Source: an uncultured Rhodospirillales bacterium | GTDB taxonomy: Bacteria; Pseudomonadota; Alphaproteobacteria; Rhodospirillales; JABHCV01 | NCBI GenBank assembly: GCA_938092065.1 | Contig: CALKND010000002.1 | Span: 1-64,000, forward strand | Direction of reading: 5' to 3' | DNA: 64,000 bases | In this document: in pieces, positions 24,987-34,380 of the stretch | How positions within the stretch are numbered: position 1 is the stretch's first letter | Layout: each line of letters starts with the position of its first letter | Translations under genes and position numbers: made by a program | Notes under the pieces: model-generated | The model's input: the letters and a program-made list of their open reading frames with translations, nothing else | The model's database searches: none | What the model was told of the DNA's origin: nothing

Positions 24987-26060
24987 GTGTTTCATTTTGG
25001 CCTCCTGCTTTTAATTTGGTTTTTGTATCTGCCCGACCAAGTCGTAGCTCAGCAACCAGCCTCTGCCACACAACCTATGTTAGGAAATGAGGGCAAGCCA
25101 ATGCTGTTTCGCCATCCAAAGCTTGGCTACCTAGTCGCCATTCCCCCAGATGCTATTGTAGAACATAGGGACGAGATCAACGGTATCGTTATGAAGTCAA
25201 GGAAGGGTTATATGATAACATTACAAACGGGTTCGGCAAAAACTGGTACGCCCTTACCAGAACTAATGTCCAAGCTCGAGCAGCGCTACCTTGGTAATGG
25301 CCGACCGTGGTCGCGTAAGCTCAGGGAAAAACCAACTAGGCTGGCAGGGTTAAATGCTTTTGAAGCGTTGTATGAAGGGGCTGGCTCAATGGTTCGTGTT
25401 ATTGTCACTCGCGGAAGTAAATTGGATTACGCCTTCATTTTTATTGCTCCTCCCCAGGAATTTTCAAAACTGATTGGTGATTTTAACTGGGTTTTACAGA
25501 GTTTTCGTCCTGTTTCAGATGCTAACAATAAAGGGGAATCCAGCCACCAAGGAGATGGTCTTAATGAAATGATGAGTGGTAATGTGCATCATATAGTAGA
25601 CGGTGAACTTGGCTTCACAATTGACTATCCTCATTCTTGGACAGTAGAAAAAGGAGACGGGCCATTCGTTGTAATCAGTGGTAAAAAAGGTACACCTGCA
25701 TATTTTGCAACAGTCAACATCCAGAATGTATATTCTGATGTTGGAACCACAGATATAACTCAGGCTACGCAGAAAGTTGTTGCGAGCCTGAAAGGGCAGC
25801 TTAAACAAGCCGATCCAAATGTAAGTTTTCCAGGTCAAGGAGCCTATACTTACTCTCAGCAAGGATTAATTCTTCACGGCCTACAATTTACTGTTTTGTA
25901 TGAGCGTGAAGGCGAAAAATTTCGCCAGTGGACAGTTGTTCTGGCTCGTCAGGACAATACCATCGTCCATGTGTGGTCCTATGCAGCGCCAGAAGATCGT
26001 TACGATCGTTATGGTGCAGTCGCTGGAAAAATGCTCGAAACTTGGAAATTGACCGACTGA
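24987..26060 (+). CDS. Secreted protein with two PsbP/DcrB-like repeats
   Basis: 357 residues. A signal peptide (1-21) is followed by two similar halves, about 35-175 and 195-357. Each starts with a phrase like LGYLVAIPPDA or LGFTIDYPHSW, has a central GxxA/F strand region and ends with a hydrophobic strand plus WVLQSF or KMLETW. That pattern suggests an internal duplication of a DcrB/PsbP-like fold. Function is unknown. Start GTG, chosen for its AAGGAAGG site. It is the first of three same-direction genes (cNMP-binding protein, DUF502). Confidence 0.6.
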   Translation: MFHFGLLLLIWFLYLPDQVVAQQPASATQPMLGNEGKPMLFRHPKLGYLVAIPPDAIVEHRDEINGIVMKSRKGYMITLQTGSAKTGTPLPELMSKLEQRYLGNGRPWSRKLREKPTRLAGLNAFEALYEGAGSMVRVIVTRGSKLDYAFIFIAPPQEFSKLIGDFNWVLQSFRPVSDANNKGESSHQGDGLNEMMSGNVHHIVDGELGFTIDYPHSWTVEKGDGPFVVISGKKGTPAYFATVNIQNVYSDVGTTDITQATQKVVASLKGQLKQADPNVSFPGQGAYTYSQQGLILHGLQFTVLYEREGEKFRQWTVVLARQDNTIVHVWSYAAPEDRYDRYGAVAGKMLETWKLTD

Positions 26061-26125
26061 TAAGCACATAATTAATGTATGTATATTAAAAATGAAAAAA
26101 GAATGAATGAACAGGGAGAGACACG

Positions 26126-26563
26126 ATGTCCGATAAGGTTCTAGAGCGAAAAACCTTTCAGGAAGGTGATGTGCTTTTCAAGGAAGGTGATGAAGGAACT
26201 CATGCATTAATTATACAGTCTGGTGAGGTGGAAATTGTTGTAAATGCAGACCAAGATGAACAAGTTGTCTTGGCAACAGTTGGAGCGGGTGGAATCATTG
26301 GTGAAATGGCTTTACTTGACCAAAATAGCCGCATGGCAACCGCCCGTGCTACCACAGGTGGAACCTCTATTATTGTTAGCAGTCAGGTCTTTAATGTAAA
26401 ATTGCAAAAAGCAGATCCGTTTATTCGTGGACTGTTACTTATTTTGGCTGATCGTGCTCGGAAATTATCACCAAACCAAGCTTATTCCGAAGAATCTTCA
26501 GAACAGGAAACACCAGTAGATCCAGAAGCAACCCCATCTTCTGAATCAGAAGGGGATGGCTAA
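26126..26563 (+). CDS. Stand-alone cyclic-nucleotide-binding domain protein
   Basis: 145 residues. Residues 1-115 are one Crp-type cNMP-binding beta barrel, with FQEGDVLFKEGDEG and the phosphate-binding cassette GEMALLDQNSRMATARA. No DNA-binding helix-turn-helix follows; instead there is an acidic, low-complexity tail (SSEQETPVDPEATPSSESEG). It probably acts by binding another protein rather than DNA. GGGAGAG precedes the ATG. It sits 65 bases after the duplicated secreted protein. Confidence 0.85.
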   Translation: MSDKVLERKTFQEGDVLFKEGDEGTHALIIQSGEVEIVVNADQDEQVVLATVGAGGIIGEMALLDQNSRMATARATTGGTSIIVSSQVFNVKLQKADPFIRGLLLILADRARKLSPNQAYSEESSEQETPVDPEATPSSESEGDG

Positions 26564-26768
26564 AATCTGTATGCTATAGGTTTGAATATTTTTTCACGCT
26601 GCTAATGGTAGTTTAATCAATAACAATAAAAGTAGTATTTTATCTCTTACTTGCTAACATTCGACTGGAGTAAAATTCTAGAAAAGTTGATCCTCGGCAG
26701 GAAGGTAGCTGCATCAATTTTTTTTGGTATTGGTTGCTTTCCAGAAGTCTTTGGTTAATGGTGTCACC

Positions 26769-27557
26769 ATGAAAACTAAACACCAAAATCCAGAAACTCA
26801 GGCTAATGAAGAAACGCAAACTAAGCCTATAAAAATTAGTTTAGCGGGGCGACTGCGCACCTATTTTCTCGCGGGTGTTTTAATTACCGCACCAATTTCT
26901 ATCACATTCTATCTGGCATGGCTCTTTGTGAATTTTGTAGATAGCAAAGTAACGCCGCTGATCCCGGTTAAGTATAATCCTGAAACTTATTTGCCTTTTG
27001 GTACACCCGGTCTGGGCTTGGTTGTCGTTTTTATCGTCCTTACCTTGACCGGCGCGTTGACAGCGGGTTTTGTTGGGCGCCTTTACCTTCGAACTACAGA
27101 GCGTCTGCTTAACCGCATGCCTGTCATTCGTGGTTTCTATAGTGCTATTAAGCAAATTCTTGAAACTGTGCTTGCCCAACAGTCAAATGCCTTTCGTGAG
27201 GCAGTTTTGGTCGAATATCCCCGCCGTGGTATCTGGGCAATTGCCTTTATCACAGGGCGCACAAAAGGTGAGGTACAGAATCTAATGGAAGAAGAATGCA
27301 TAAACATCTTCTTGCCTACTACACCTAATCCCACATCGGGTTTTTTGTTATTTGTTCCTAAAAAGGAGCTGACACCTTTGTCCATGAGTGTAGAGGAGGC
27401 GCTCAAGATGGTTATATCTGGTGGCATCGTTACTCCGAAAGATCACCGTCCTCGAAAAGATTGGGGTACACCACAAATTTCAGCAGCGACTTATGAAAAC
27501 CTGGAACTCTTACGTGAGGGTGAACGCATTCCAGTTTTAGTTCCAAAAAAAGACTAA
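26769..27557 (+). CDS. DUF502 family inner-membrane protein
   Basis: 262 residues from the ATG at 26769; a TTG 45 bases earlier is in frame but gives an atypical leader. Two membrane helices (about 30-52 and 78-100) flank TYLPFGTPGLGL, followed by the family's LLNRMPVIRGFYSAIKQI and FLPTTPNPTSGFLLFVP. Found across proteobacteria and in plants; function not established. It converges on recG, and the two stop codons overlap by four bases. Confidence 0.85.
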   Translation: MKTKHQNPETQANEETQTKPIKISLAGRLRTYFLAGVLITAPISITFYLAWLFVNFVDSKVTPLIPVKYNPETYLPFGTPGLGLVVVFIVLTLTGALTAGFVGRLYLRTTERLLNRMPVIRGFYSAIKQILETVLAQQSNAFREAVLVEYPRRGIWAIAFITGRTKGEVQNLMEEECINIFLPTTPNPTSGFLLFVPKKELTPLSMSVEEALKMVISGGIVTPKDHRPRKDWGTPQISAATYENLELLREGERIPVLVPKKD

Positions 27558-29635
27558 CCAGAGCGTAAATACCTCACAGCAATGTCACGCTCAAACAAGT
27601 ATAATAGTGTTCTTAGCGCTTTGCCGCGTTCACTTACCAAATTTGGGTCTTTGTTAAGTATAAGCTTAGCGTCGTTTCGGGCGGTTGCTAATATATCCGC
27701 ATGCTCATTAAGGTCAGCCAGCCGAAAATTAGGCAAGCCACTTTGACGGGTACCAAGCATTTCTCCTGCTCCACGAAGCTCCAGATCTTTTTCGGCGATA
27801 ACAAAGCCATCATCAGTTTCACGAAGAATATCAATACGTTTGCGTGCCGTCTCACCCAGCGGTGTTTGATACAGCAATAAGCAATATGATTCCTCAGTGC
27901 CGCGACCAACACGGCCCCTGAGTTGGTGTAACTGTGCGAGGCCAAATCGTTCAGCATGCTCAATCACCATAATGGAGGCTTCTGGCACATCAACACCGAC
28001 CTCTATCACCGTCGTTGCTACTAACACCTTGATCTCGCCAGTGGCAAAGCTCGCCATGATCCTATCTTTATCTATTCCCTTCATACGCCCGTGAACAAGG
28101 CCAACCTCATCTCCGAAGACATTAGCTAGGGTATGATAGCGTTCTTCAGCAGCAGCTACGTCCAGCACGTCTGATTCTTCAATCAAGGGGCAAACCCAAT
28201 AAGCTCTTGCACCCTTATCAATTTTTCGCTTGACGCTCTTAATAGCTTCATCGAGCTTGCTAAGCGAGAGCTTAATAGTGATGATCGGTTCTCGTCCAGC
28301 CGGTTTTTCCGACAGACGGGATACATCCATATCCCCATAGGCGCTTAGCATCAGGGTTCTGGGGATCGGCGTAGCTGTCATCACTAGCACGTTGACGGAC
28401 TGACCCTTGGCTCCAAGGCTGAGGCGTTGATGGACGCCAAAGCGGTGTTGTTCATCAATCACAGCCATACCCAAGTCTTTGAAAACCACATCGTCTTGAA
28501 ATAATGCATGTGTGCCAACGGCTAATTGGGTACTCCCGTTTTTCAGATTTTGAAGAATTGCTTGACGATTTTTTCCTTTGTCGCGTCCAGTAAGTAGTTG
28601 CACATTGATACCGGCGGCTTTGGCCAGTGGTTCAATTGTGGCCAGATGCTGGCGGGCCAGGATTTCTGTTGGTGCCATAAGCACCCCTTGAGTCCCGGCC
28701 TCAACCGCGCAAAGTATCGCAAGCAAGGCAACTATAGTTTTGCCACTGCCGACATCCCCCTGCAACAGGCGTAGCATGCGGGTATCCGATGCCATATCAT
28801 CAGAAATTTCTTCACCTGATTTTCTCTGTGATGGGGTCAAATCAAAAGGTAATGCAGATAGTACCTTTTCTTGCAGGGACTTATTGCCCCGAATACCACG
28901 ACCTGCCGTCTTGTTCATGTGTAAGCGCATTAATGACAAGGCTAACTGGTTCGCCAAAAGTTCATCATAGGCAAGTCGCCTGCGTGCCGGGGCAGTTGGT
29001 TCTAGATCATCCAGAGAAACGGGTTTGTGAGCATCTATAAGTGCCTCATGCCAAGACTTCCAGTGGTTCTGTTCTAAATATTTGGGATCTAGCCATTCAT
29101 CTAGTTCTGGCACATGGGCTAGTGCTCCGGTAATAGCTTTGCCAAGAACCTTAAGGGAAACCCCTGCTGACAAGGGATAGACTGGTTCGATAGTTTTTAA
29201 ACTTTCGATTTCAGCCAGCGTACCAATACGGTCCGGATGTGTCATTTGTATCTCTTGACTAAAACGCTCGCAGGTGCCGCTGACCACGCGAATTGACCCC
29301 TCGGGAAGAGCTTTCAGTAAATAATCAATGTGAGCATGGAAAAAAACTAGCACCAAAGTGCCTGTATTATCATAAGTTAAGATCTTGTAGGGCAAGCGTT
29401 TGTTGGACGGCTTGATGTGCTTATCGATGGTTACTGTCAGTGTAGCTACGCGTCCAACCTCAGCATCAGCAACATTTGGCGCATATCGACGATCAATTAA
29501 GCCAGTAGGGAGGTGCCAGCAAAGGTCTAAGAGACGTGCTCCACTCAAGTTTTCAAGCCCCTGGGCAATTCGGGGGCCAATGCCCTTAAGGCTAGTTACC
29601 GGTTCAAAAGTTGGGTATAGAATTTTTGGGCGCAT
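27554..29635 (-). CDS. recG: ATP-dependent DNA helicase RecG
   Basis: 693 residues, full length. RecG reverses stalled forks and migrates branches. An N-terminal wedge/OB domain (LKGIGPRIAQGLENL, then VATLTVTIDK) is followed by superfamily 2 motors: Walker A LLQGDVGSGKTIVAL, DEQH box (VIDEQHRFGV), TATPIPRT, and the QLRGRVGRGTEESYC motif near the C-terminus. The recG-sdhE-mfd neighbourhood, with recG divergent, is typical of alphaproteobacteria. Confidence 0.95.
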   Translation of the reverse strand: MRPKILYPTFEPVTSLKGIGPRIAQGLENLSGARLLDLCWHLPTGLIDRRYAPNVADAEVGRVATLTVTIDKHIKPSNKRLPYKILTYDNTGTLVLVFFHAHIDYLLKALPEGSIRVVSGTCERFSQEIQMTHPDRIGTLAEIESLKTIEPVYPLSAGVSLKVLGKAITGALAHVPELDEWLDPKYLEQNHWKSWHEALIDAHKPVSLDDLEPTAPARRRLAYDELLANQLALSLMRLHMNKTAGRGIRGNKSLQEKVLSALPFDLTPSQRKSGEEISDDMASDTRMLRLLQGDVGSGKTIVALLAILCAVEAGTQGVLMAPTEILARQHLATIEPLAKAAGINVQLLTGRDKGKNRQAILQNLKNGSTQLAVGTHALFQDDVVFKDLGMAVIDEQHRFGVHQRLSLGAKGQSVNVLVMTATPIPRTLMLSAYGDMDVSRLSEKPAGREPIITIKLSLSKLDEAIKSVKRKIDKGARAYWVCPLIEESDVLDVAAAEERYHTLANVFGDEVGLVHGRMKGIDKDRIMASFATGEIKVLVATTVIEVGVDVPEASIMVIEHAERFGLAQLHQLRGRVGRGTEESYCLLLYQTPLGETARKRIDILRETDDGFVIAEKDLELRGAGEMLGTRQSGLPNFRLADLNEHADILATARNDAKLILNKDPNLVSERGKALRTLLYLFERDIAVRYLRSG

Positions 29636-29706
29636 TTCTCTTCAAACTAACTGACATACAAGATTGAAGCGACTATACACATGCTTGAAATAAATGGAGC
29701 TAAAAA

Positions 29707-29958
29707 TTGAACCCCAGACGTAAACAGCTGCTATTTCGAAGTCACCATTGTGGCATGAAAGAAAATGACATTTTACTTGGTAGTTTTGCTGATCGCTACA
29801 TCCAAAAATTGAATGATCAGCAGCTTGATGATTTAGAGGTCCTGATGAAACAAAATGATATTGATATAATAAACTGGGTGATAGGTAAAACGGCGGTGCC
29901 GGAGGAGTTCAACACAGAGCTAATGATTCTAATCCAAAGCTTCAATAAATCTCAATAA
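29707..29958 (+). CDS. sdhE: Succinate dehydrogenase flavinylation factor SdhE
   Basis: 83 residues (DUF339). SdhE helps attach FAD covalently to SdhA. The signature region reads CGMKENDILLGSFAD, the family's RGxxExDxxLG with changes at the Arg, which here is a Cys one residue before the Gly. Later parts (LEVLMKQNDIDIINWVIG) match well. The start is TTG with GGAG seven bases before. The stop lies four bases ahead of mfd. Confidence 0.88.
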   Translation: MNPRRKQLLFRSHHCGMKENDILLGSFADRYIQKLNDQQLDDLEVLMKQNDIDIINWVIGKTAVPEEFNTELMILIQSFNKSQ

Positions 29959-29962
29959 ACTA

Positions 29963-32900
29963 ATGAAAAGTATTGAAAAAATTCTATCAACGCCAGTTGT
30001 TATAGAGGTTACGGGCACTCCTAGTGGTTTTGATGCTCTATTTCTTACCAAGGTTATTGGGAAGGGTGCGAATACGTGCGTGTTTGTCGCTCGCGATGAC
30101 ATTCACATGGCCCGCATGGCTGAAGCCCTAGACTTCTTTGCTCCCCATCTAGAACGACTAGAATTTCCTGCGTGGGATTGTCTGCCTTATGACCGTGCCT
30201 CACCAAACTCGTCCATTGTTGGGCAGCGCATTGATACCCTGACCCGCTTGCTGGATCAAAGCCAAAGCCCACGTGCTCTGCTGACTACAGTTTCTGCTCT
30301 TGTGCAACTGGTTGTTCCCCGTGATGCTTTTAGCGGTGTTACTTTAAGCGCTAGTATTGGTGATCAATTGACCATGGCTAGCCTTGTTGAATTTCTGGTC
30401 TTCAACGGTTATGGGCGCTCTGAAACTGTCATGGAAGCAGGTGAATTTGCTGTTCGGGGTGGCATCGTTGATGTCTTCCCATCCGGTGCAGGTGAAGCCC
30501 TTCGGCTCGATTTTTTCGGTGATGATCTAGAGAGTATTCGAACTTTTGATCCCATCGATCAGCGCAGTACGGGCAATAGAGAATATTTCATCATTAAGCC
30601 GGTCAGTGAAGTCCCTTTGAGTGAGGTGGCGCAAACCCGTTTTCGCTCTGGCTATCGAGAGCTTTTCGGCGCGGTCAGTAATGATGATCCTTTGTATGAG
30701 GCTGTTTCTGCCGGCCATCGTCATATTGGCATGGAACATTGGTTACCCCTATTCCATGAAAAGATGGAAACCCTGTTAGATTACGTGCCTGGTGCAATAG
30801 TTTTGCTGGACCATCAATGGCACGAGGCCCTTGATGCCCGTCTCGATTTAATCAGTGAGTACTTTGCCGCCAGAAAAACTATCGCGGATGGCGTTTCTGC
30901 TGACAGTATTCCCTATTACCCAGTGCCGCCCGAATTGATGTTCCTTGATCTTGCGGGTTGGGAAAAAAAATTAAAAAATCATGGTGTTGGCCGCCTTTCA
31001 CCCTTTGCTGGTCCTAAAGGTAAGAGGGACGGAGGTCTGCAGCACCTTGATATGGGCTGTAAAGTCGGCCGCGATTTTGCTGACGCCCGTGTTAGTCCGG
31101 GTATCAACGTTTTTGACGCTGTGGGCGAGTATATAGCAAGTCAGCAAAAGTTCGGACGACAGGTGGTGGTCGCCAGTTTTACTCGAGGCTCAATAGAGCG
31201 CATGGAAGCTGTTATGCGTGAACATGGTATGAGCGCTCTTGCCCGCTGTGAGAGCTGGCTGGGAGTAGCTGAACTAAGCAAGCAGGTTGTGGCGATGGGG
31301 GTAATTGGGGTCGAACGGGGATTTACCACCGACGATCTATGCGTCATCAGTGAACAGGATATCCTCGGTGATCGCCTGAGCCACGCGGCGAAGCGCAAGA
31401 TCAAGCCAGAAAACTTCATTGCAGAGGCCTCCAGCTTGTATGAAGGTGACCTTGTTGTTCATGTCGAACACGGCGTCGCCCGTTATGACGGGCTCGAGGC
31501 CATTGATGTATCCGGCGCCCCCCATGACTGCCTGCGTTTAATTTATGAGGGTGGCGACAAGCTTTTCTTACCTGTCGAAAATATTGAATTAATATCACGC
31601 TACGGGTCTGAGCAGGCAGGGGGCCAGTTGGATAGGCTTGGCGGTGCAAGCTGGCAGGCCCGCAAGGCTCGCATGAAAGATCGCATCAAGGGTATGGCTG
31701 AAGAGCTTATAAAAATTGCTGCCGCCAGAACCTTGCGTCCGGCTGCGCGTATCAACGCCGATGAAGGCACGTACGATGAATTTGCTGCCCGCTTCCCTTA
31801 TGAGGAAACCGATGATCAGCGCGCTGCCATTAGAGATGTTATTGGTGATTTGGCCAAAGGGCAATCAGCCGACCGCCTCATTTGTGGTGATGTTGGTTTT
31901 GGTAAAACCGAAGTCGCTTTGCGCGCTGCCTTCGTTACTGCCCTAAGTGGTAAACAGGTCGCTGTGGTTGTGCCTACAACCCTGCTTGCCCGTCAGCACT
32001 TTCAAAATTTTCAGGAACGTTTTAGTGAATTCCCTGTTCGCGTAGAGCAGATTTCCCGGCTGGTTACCGCAAGGAAGGTCATAGAAATCAAGAAGGGGAT
32101 GGTTTCCGGGGATGTGGATATCGTTATCGGCACCCACGCCTTGCTGGCCAAAGACGTTGGATTCAGGGATTTGGGTCTTTTGGTTGTCGATGAAGAGCAG
32201 CATTTTGGTGTTTTGCATAAGGAACAGCTCAAAAAGCTTAAATCTGATGTGCATGTCTTGACTCTAACCGCTACCCCGATCCCACGCACCCTGCAATTGG
32301 CGCTCACGGGAGTGCGTGAAATGAGCATTATCGCAACACCCCCAGTAGATCGCTTGGCCGTACGCACGTTTGTGTTGCCTTTTGACCCGGTGGTTGTGCG
32401 TGAAGCAATCCTGCGTGAACGTTTCCGTGGTGGTCAGACATTCTACGTTTGCCCTCGTGTTGCTGATCTCAGAAGTGTTGCCAAACGCCTGAAGGAGCTG
32501 GTGCCCGAGGTGAAAGTTATTATCGCCCATGGTCAGTTGACACCGAATGATCTGGAGGACGCTATTGGGGCGTTTTATGACGGTAAGTATGATGTGTTGC
32601 TGTCGACCAATATTATAGAATCTGGCATCGATATGCCCCATGTCAATACTATGATCATCCACCGGGCTGATATGTTCGGTCTGGCACAGCTCTATCAGTT
32701 ACGCGGTCGTGTTGGGCGCTCAAAAATCCGCGCTTATGCCTATTTGACATTACCAGAACGCAAGAAGCTGACCCCAGCAGCTGAAAAGCGTCTTGAGGTC
32801 ATGCAGACACTAGACAACCTGGGGGCTGGTTTTTCTTTGGCCAGCCATGACCTTGATATTCGTGGTGCAGGTAACCTGCTTGGTGATGAACAGTCTGGTC

Positions 32901-33460
32901 ATATCCGAGAAGTAGGCATCGAGCTCTACCAAAAGATGTTGGAAGAGGCTGTAGCCGAAGCGCGTGGACTGGATGGTGGCGTGGGTGTTGATGAAGAATG
33001 GAGCCCACAGATAGGTATAGGTACTGCAGTATTGATCCCTGAAAGTTATGTAAATGACCTGAACGTACGTATGGAGCTCTACCGTCGCCTGTCGCGTCTT
33101 GTAAAAGCACAAGAAACTGAAGCCTTTGCAGCTGAACTAATTGATCGCTTTGGATCACTACCTTGTGAGGTCGAAAACCTTCTGGCCATCGTTAACGTCA
33201 AGCAGCTTTCAAAAAGGGCTGGAGTGGAAAAGGTTGAAGCTGGTCCCAAGGGTGCGGTAATAACATTTCGAAATAACGAATTTGCAAATCCAGCAGGGAT
33301 GGTTGCCTTCATAAGTGATCAGGTCGGGACAGCTAAGTTGCGCCCTGATCATAAGCTTGTTTTCATGCGCGGTTGGGAAAGCCCGAAAGAACGCCTTTTG
33401 GGAGTGCGCCTGTTAATGCGCGATATTGCCAAGGTGGCAGAGGAAGAGCTTAAGAGTTAG
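29963..33460 (+). CDS. mfd: Transcription-repair coupling factor Mfd
   Basis: 1165 residues. Mfd removes RNA polymerase stalled at lesions and recruits UvrA. N-terminal UvrB-homology domains include FPAWDCLPYDRASPN. The polymerase-interacting domain contains GDLVVHVEHGVARYDGL. The RecG-like motor has Walker A CGDVGFGKTEVALRAA, DEEQH, TATPIPRT and QLRGRVGRSKIRAYAY. A C-terminal TRCF domain ends the protein. Translationally close to sdhE. Confidence 0.96.
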   Translation: MKSIEKILSTPVVIEVTGTPSGFDALFLTKVIGKGANTCVFVARDDIHMARMAEALDFFAPHLERLEFPAWDCLPYDRASPNSSIVGQRIDTLTRLLDQSQSPRALLTTVSALVQLVVPRDAFSGVTLSASIGDQLTMASLVEFLVFNGYGRSETVMEAGEFAVRGGIVDVFPSGAGEALRLDFFGDDLESIRTFDPIDQRSTGNREYFIIKPVSEVPLSEVAQTRFRSGYRELFGAVSNDDPLYEAVSAGHRHIGMEHWLPLFHEKMETLLDYVPGAIVLLDHQWHEALDARLDLISEYFAARKTIADGVSADSIPYYPVPPELMFLDLAGWEKKLKNHGVGRLSPFAGPKGKRDGGLQHLDMGCKVGRDFADARVSPGINVFDAVGEYIASQQKFGRQVVVASFTRGSIERMEAVMREHGMSALARCESWLGVAELSKQVVAMGVIGVERGFTTDDLCVISEQDILGDRLSHAAKRKIKPENFIAEASSLYEGDLVVHVEHGVARYDGLEAIDVSGAPHDCLRLIYEGGDKLFLPVENIELISRYGSEQAGGQLDRLGGASWQARKARMKDRIKGMAEELIKIAAARTLRPAARINADEGTYDEFAARFPYEETDDQRAAIRDVIGDLAKGQSADRLICGDVGFGKTEVALRAAFVTALSGKQVAVVVPTTLLARQHFQNFQERFSEFPVRVEQISRLVTARKVIEIKKGMVSGDVDIVIGTHALLAKDVGFRDLGLLVVDEEQHFGVLHKEQLKKLKSDVHVLTLTATPIPRTLQLALTGVREMSIIATPPVDRLAVRTFVLPFDPVVVREAILRERFRGGQTFYVCPRVADLRSVAKRLKELVPEVKVIIAHGQLTPNDLEDAIGAFYDGKYDVLLSTNIIESGIDMPHVNTMIIHRADMFGLAQLYQLRGRVGRSKIRAYAYLTLPERKKLTPAAEKRLEVMQTLDNLGAGFSLASHDLDIRGAGNLLGDEQSGHIREVGIELYQKMLEEAVAEARGLDGGVGVDEEWSPQIGIGTAVLIPESYVNDLNVRMELYRRLSRLVKAQETEAFAAELIDRFGSLPCEVENLLAIVNVKQLSKRAGVEKVEAGPKGAVITFRNNEFANPAGMVAFISDQVGTAKLRPDHKLVFMRGWESPKERLLGVRLLMRDIAKVAEEELKS

Positions 33461-33619
33461 GCCCAAATTATTTGTGTGGAGGAACCAACACTTTAATGAA
33501 ACGATAGTAACAGCGCTCAGCTAAAAAACTAGTTTTTAAATCTGCCCGTCTGGCGCACCTGCATTGAAGACAATAACGATAAAGGCCGTTACGTCTCATT
33601 GGCGTTATTTATGGAATAT

Positions 33620-34255
33620 TTAGGCCTCATCTGCTGCACTAGCCGCATCGATCATTCTTGCCAATACGTTGTGTTCTTGAGCACCGCTAATCACTAGTCG
33701 TCCGCTGAAAACATAAGAGGGCATTCCGTTGATGCCCAGACTATGAGCCCGAGCATTGGTAGCGTATATCTCCATAATACCATCAGTACTCTTGAGATGG
33801 TCCGAAAAGGCTTGTGTATCTATGCCTATCCTCTTAGCAATAATCATCAGCTCCCCAGCGTCGCCAATATTTTTTCCTTCGACAAAATATTTTTGAAATA
33901 GTAAGTCCAAGGCAATTTCTGATTTGCCGTCTACTCCTGCAAAATGGATTAGGCGGTGTGTGTCAATAGTGTTGGGGGTGTGGCGGATGGTGTTGAAGTT
34001 AAAGTCGATATCTACTGATAACCCGACTTCGTTAATGTTACCAAAAACTCGTTGAATATGACTTTCTGTACCAAATTTTTTGGATAGATAGTTCTCTCTG
34101 TCAATGCCTGATGTTGGCAAGTCCGGATTGAGCAACAATGAGCAGAAGTTGACGCTGATGTTTTGGTTCTTACGTTTGGCAAGAACTTGTTTAAGTCGAC
34201 GCATCCCAACGTAACTCCATGGACAAATTGTGTCAAAAAAGAAATCAATTATCAT
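33620..34255 (-). CDS. DsbA-family oxidoreductase (FrnE-like)
   Basis: 211 residues, cytoplasmic, with no signal peptide. The thioredoxin fold with a helical insert is recognised by DFFFDTICPWSYVGMRRL (CPWS site at about residues 11-14) and the late cis-Pro segment GINGMPSYVFSGR. FrnE proteins act in thiol-disulfide exchange; relatives include 2-hydroxychromene-2-carboxylate isomerase, in which the second Cys is also replaced. No operon partner is apparent; the aminopeptidase gene lies 125 bases upstream on the same strand. Confidence 0.8.
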   Translation of the reverse strand: MIIDFFFDTICPWSYVGMRRLKQVLAKRKNQNISVNFCSLLLNPDLPTSGIDRENYLSKKFGTESHIQRVFGNINEVGLSVDIDFNFNTIRHTPNTIDTHRLIHFAGVDGKSEIALDLLFQKYFVEGKNIGDAGELMIIAKRIGIDTQAFSDHLKSTDGIMEIYATNARAHSLGINGMPSYVFSGRLVISGAQEHNVLARMIDAASAADEA

Positions 34256-34380
34256 TGGCTTTTGTCTTGTTTAGTGGGTGCGGTTGGTTGTTGGAGACCT
34301 GTTGCTTATCACCACCCCCTTTTTGGGGGGGCAGTGGTATTTTTCTAGTTCTAATGACGGACTTTCAGGCTGTCATCATG

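Noticed and set aside
33523-33538. Self-complementary AAAAACTAGTTTTT after mfd
   Set aside because: Pure A/T arms with almost no loop; it cannot form a stable RNA hairpin.
34309-34335. GC-rich hairpin followed by TATTTTT on the plus strand
   Set aside because: The stem is imperfect, and both flanking genes are on the minus strand, so a terminator in the plus direction would serve no visible gene.
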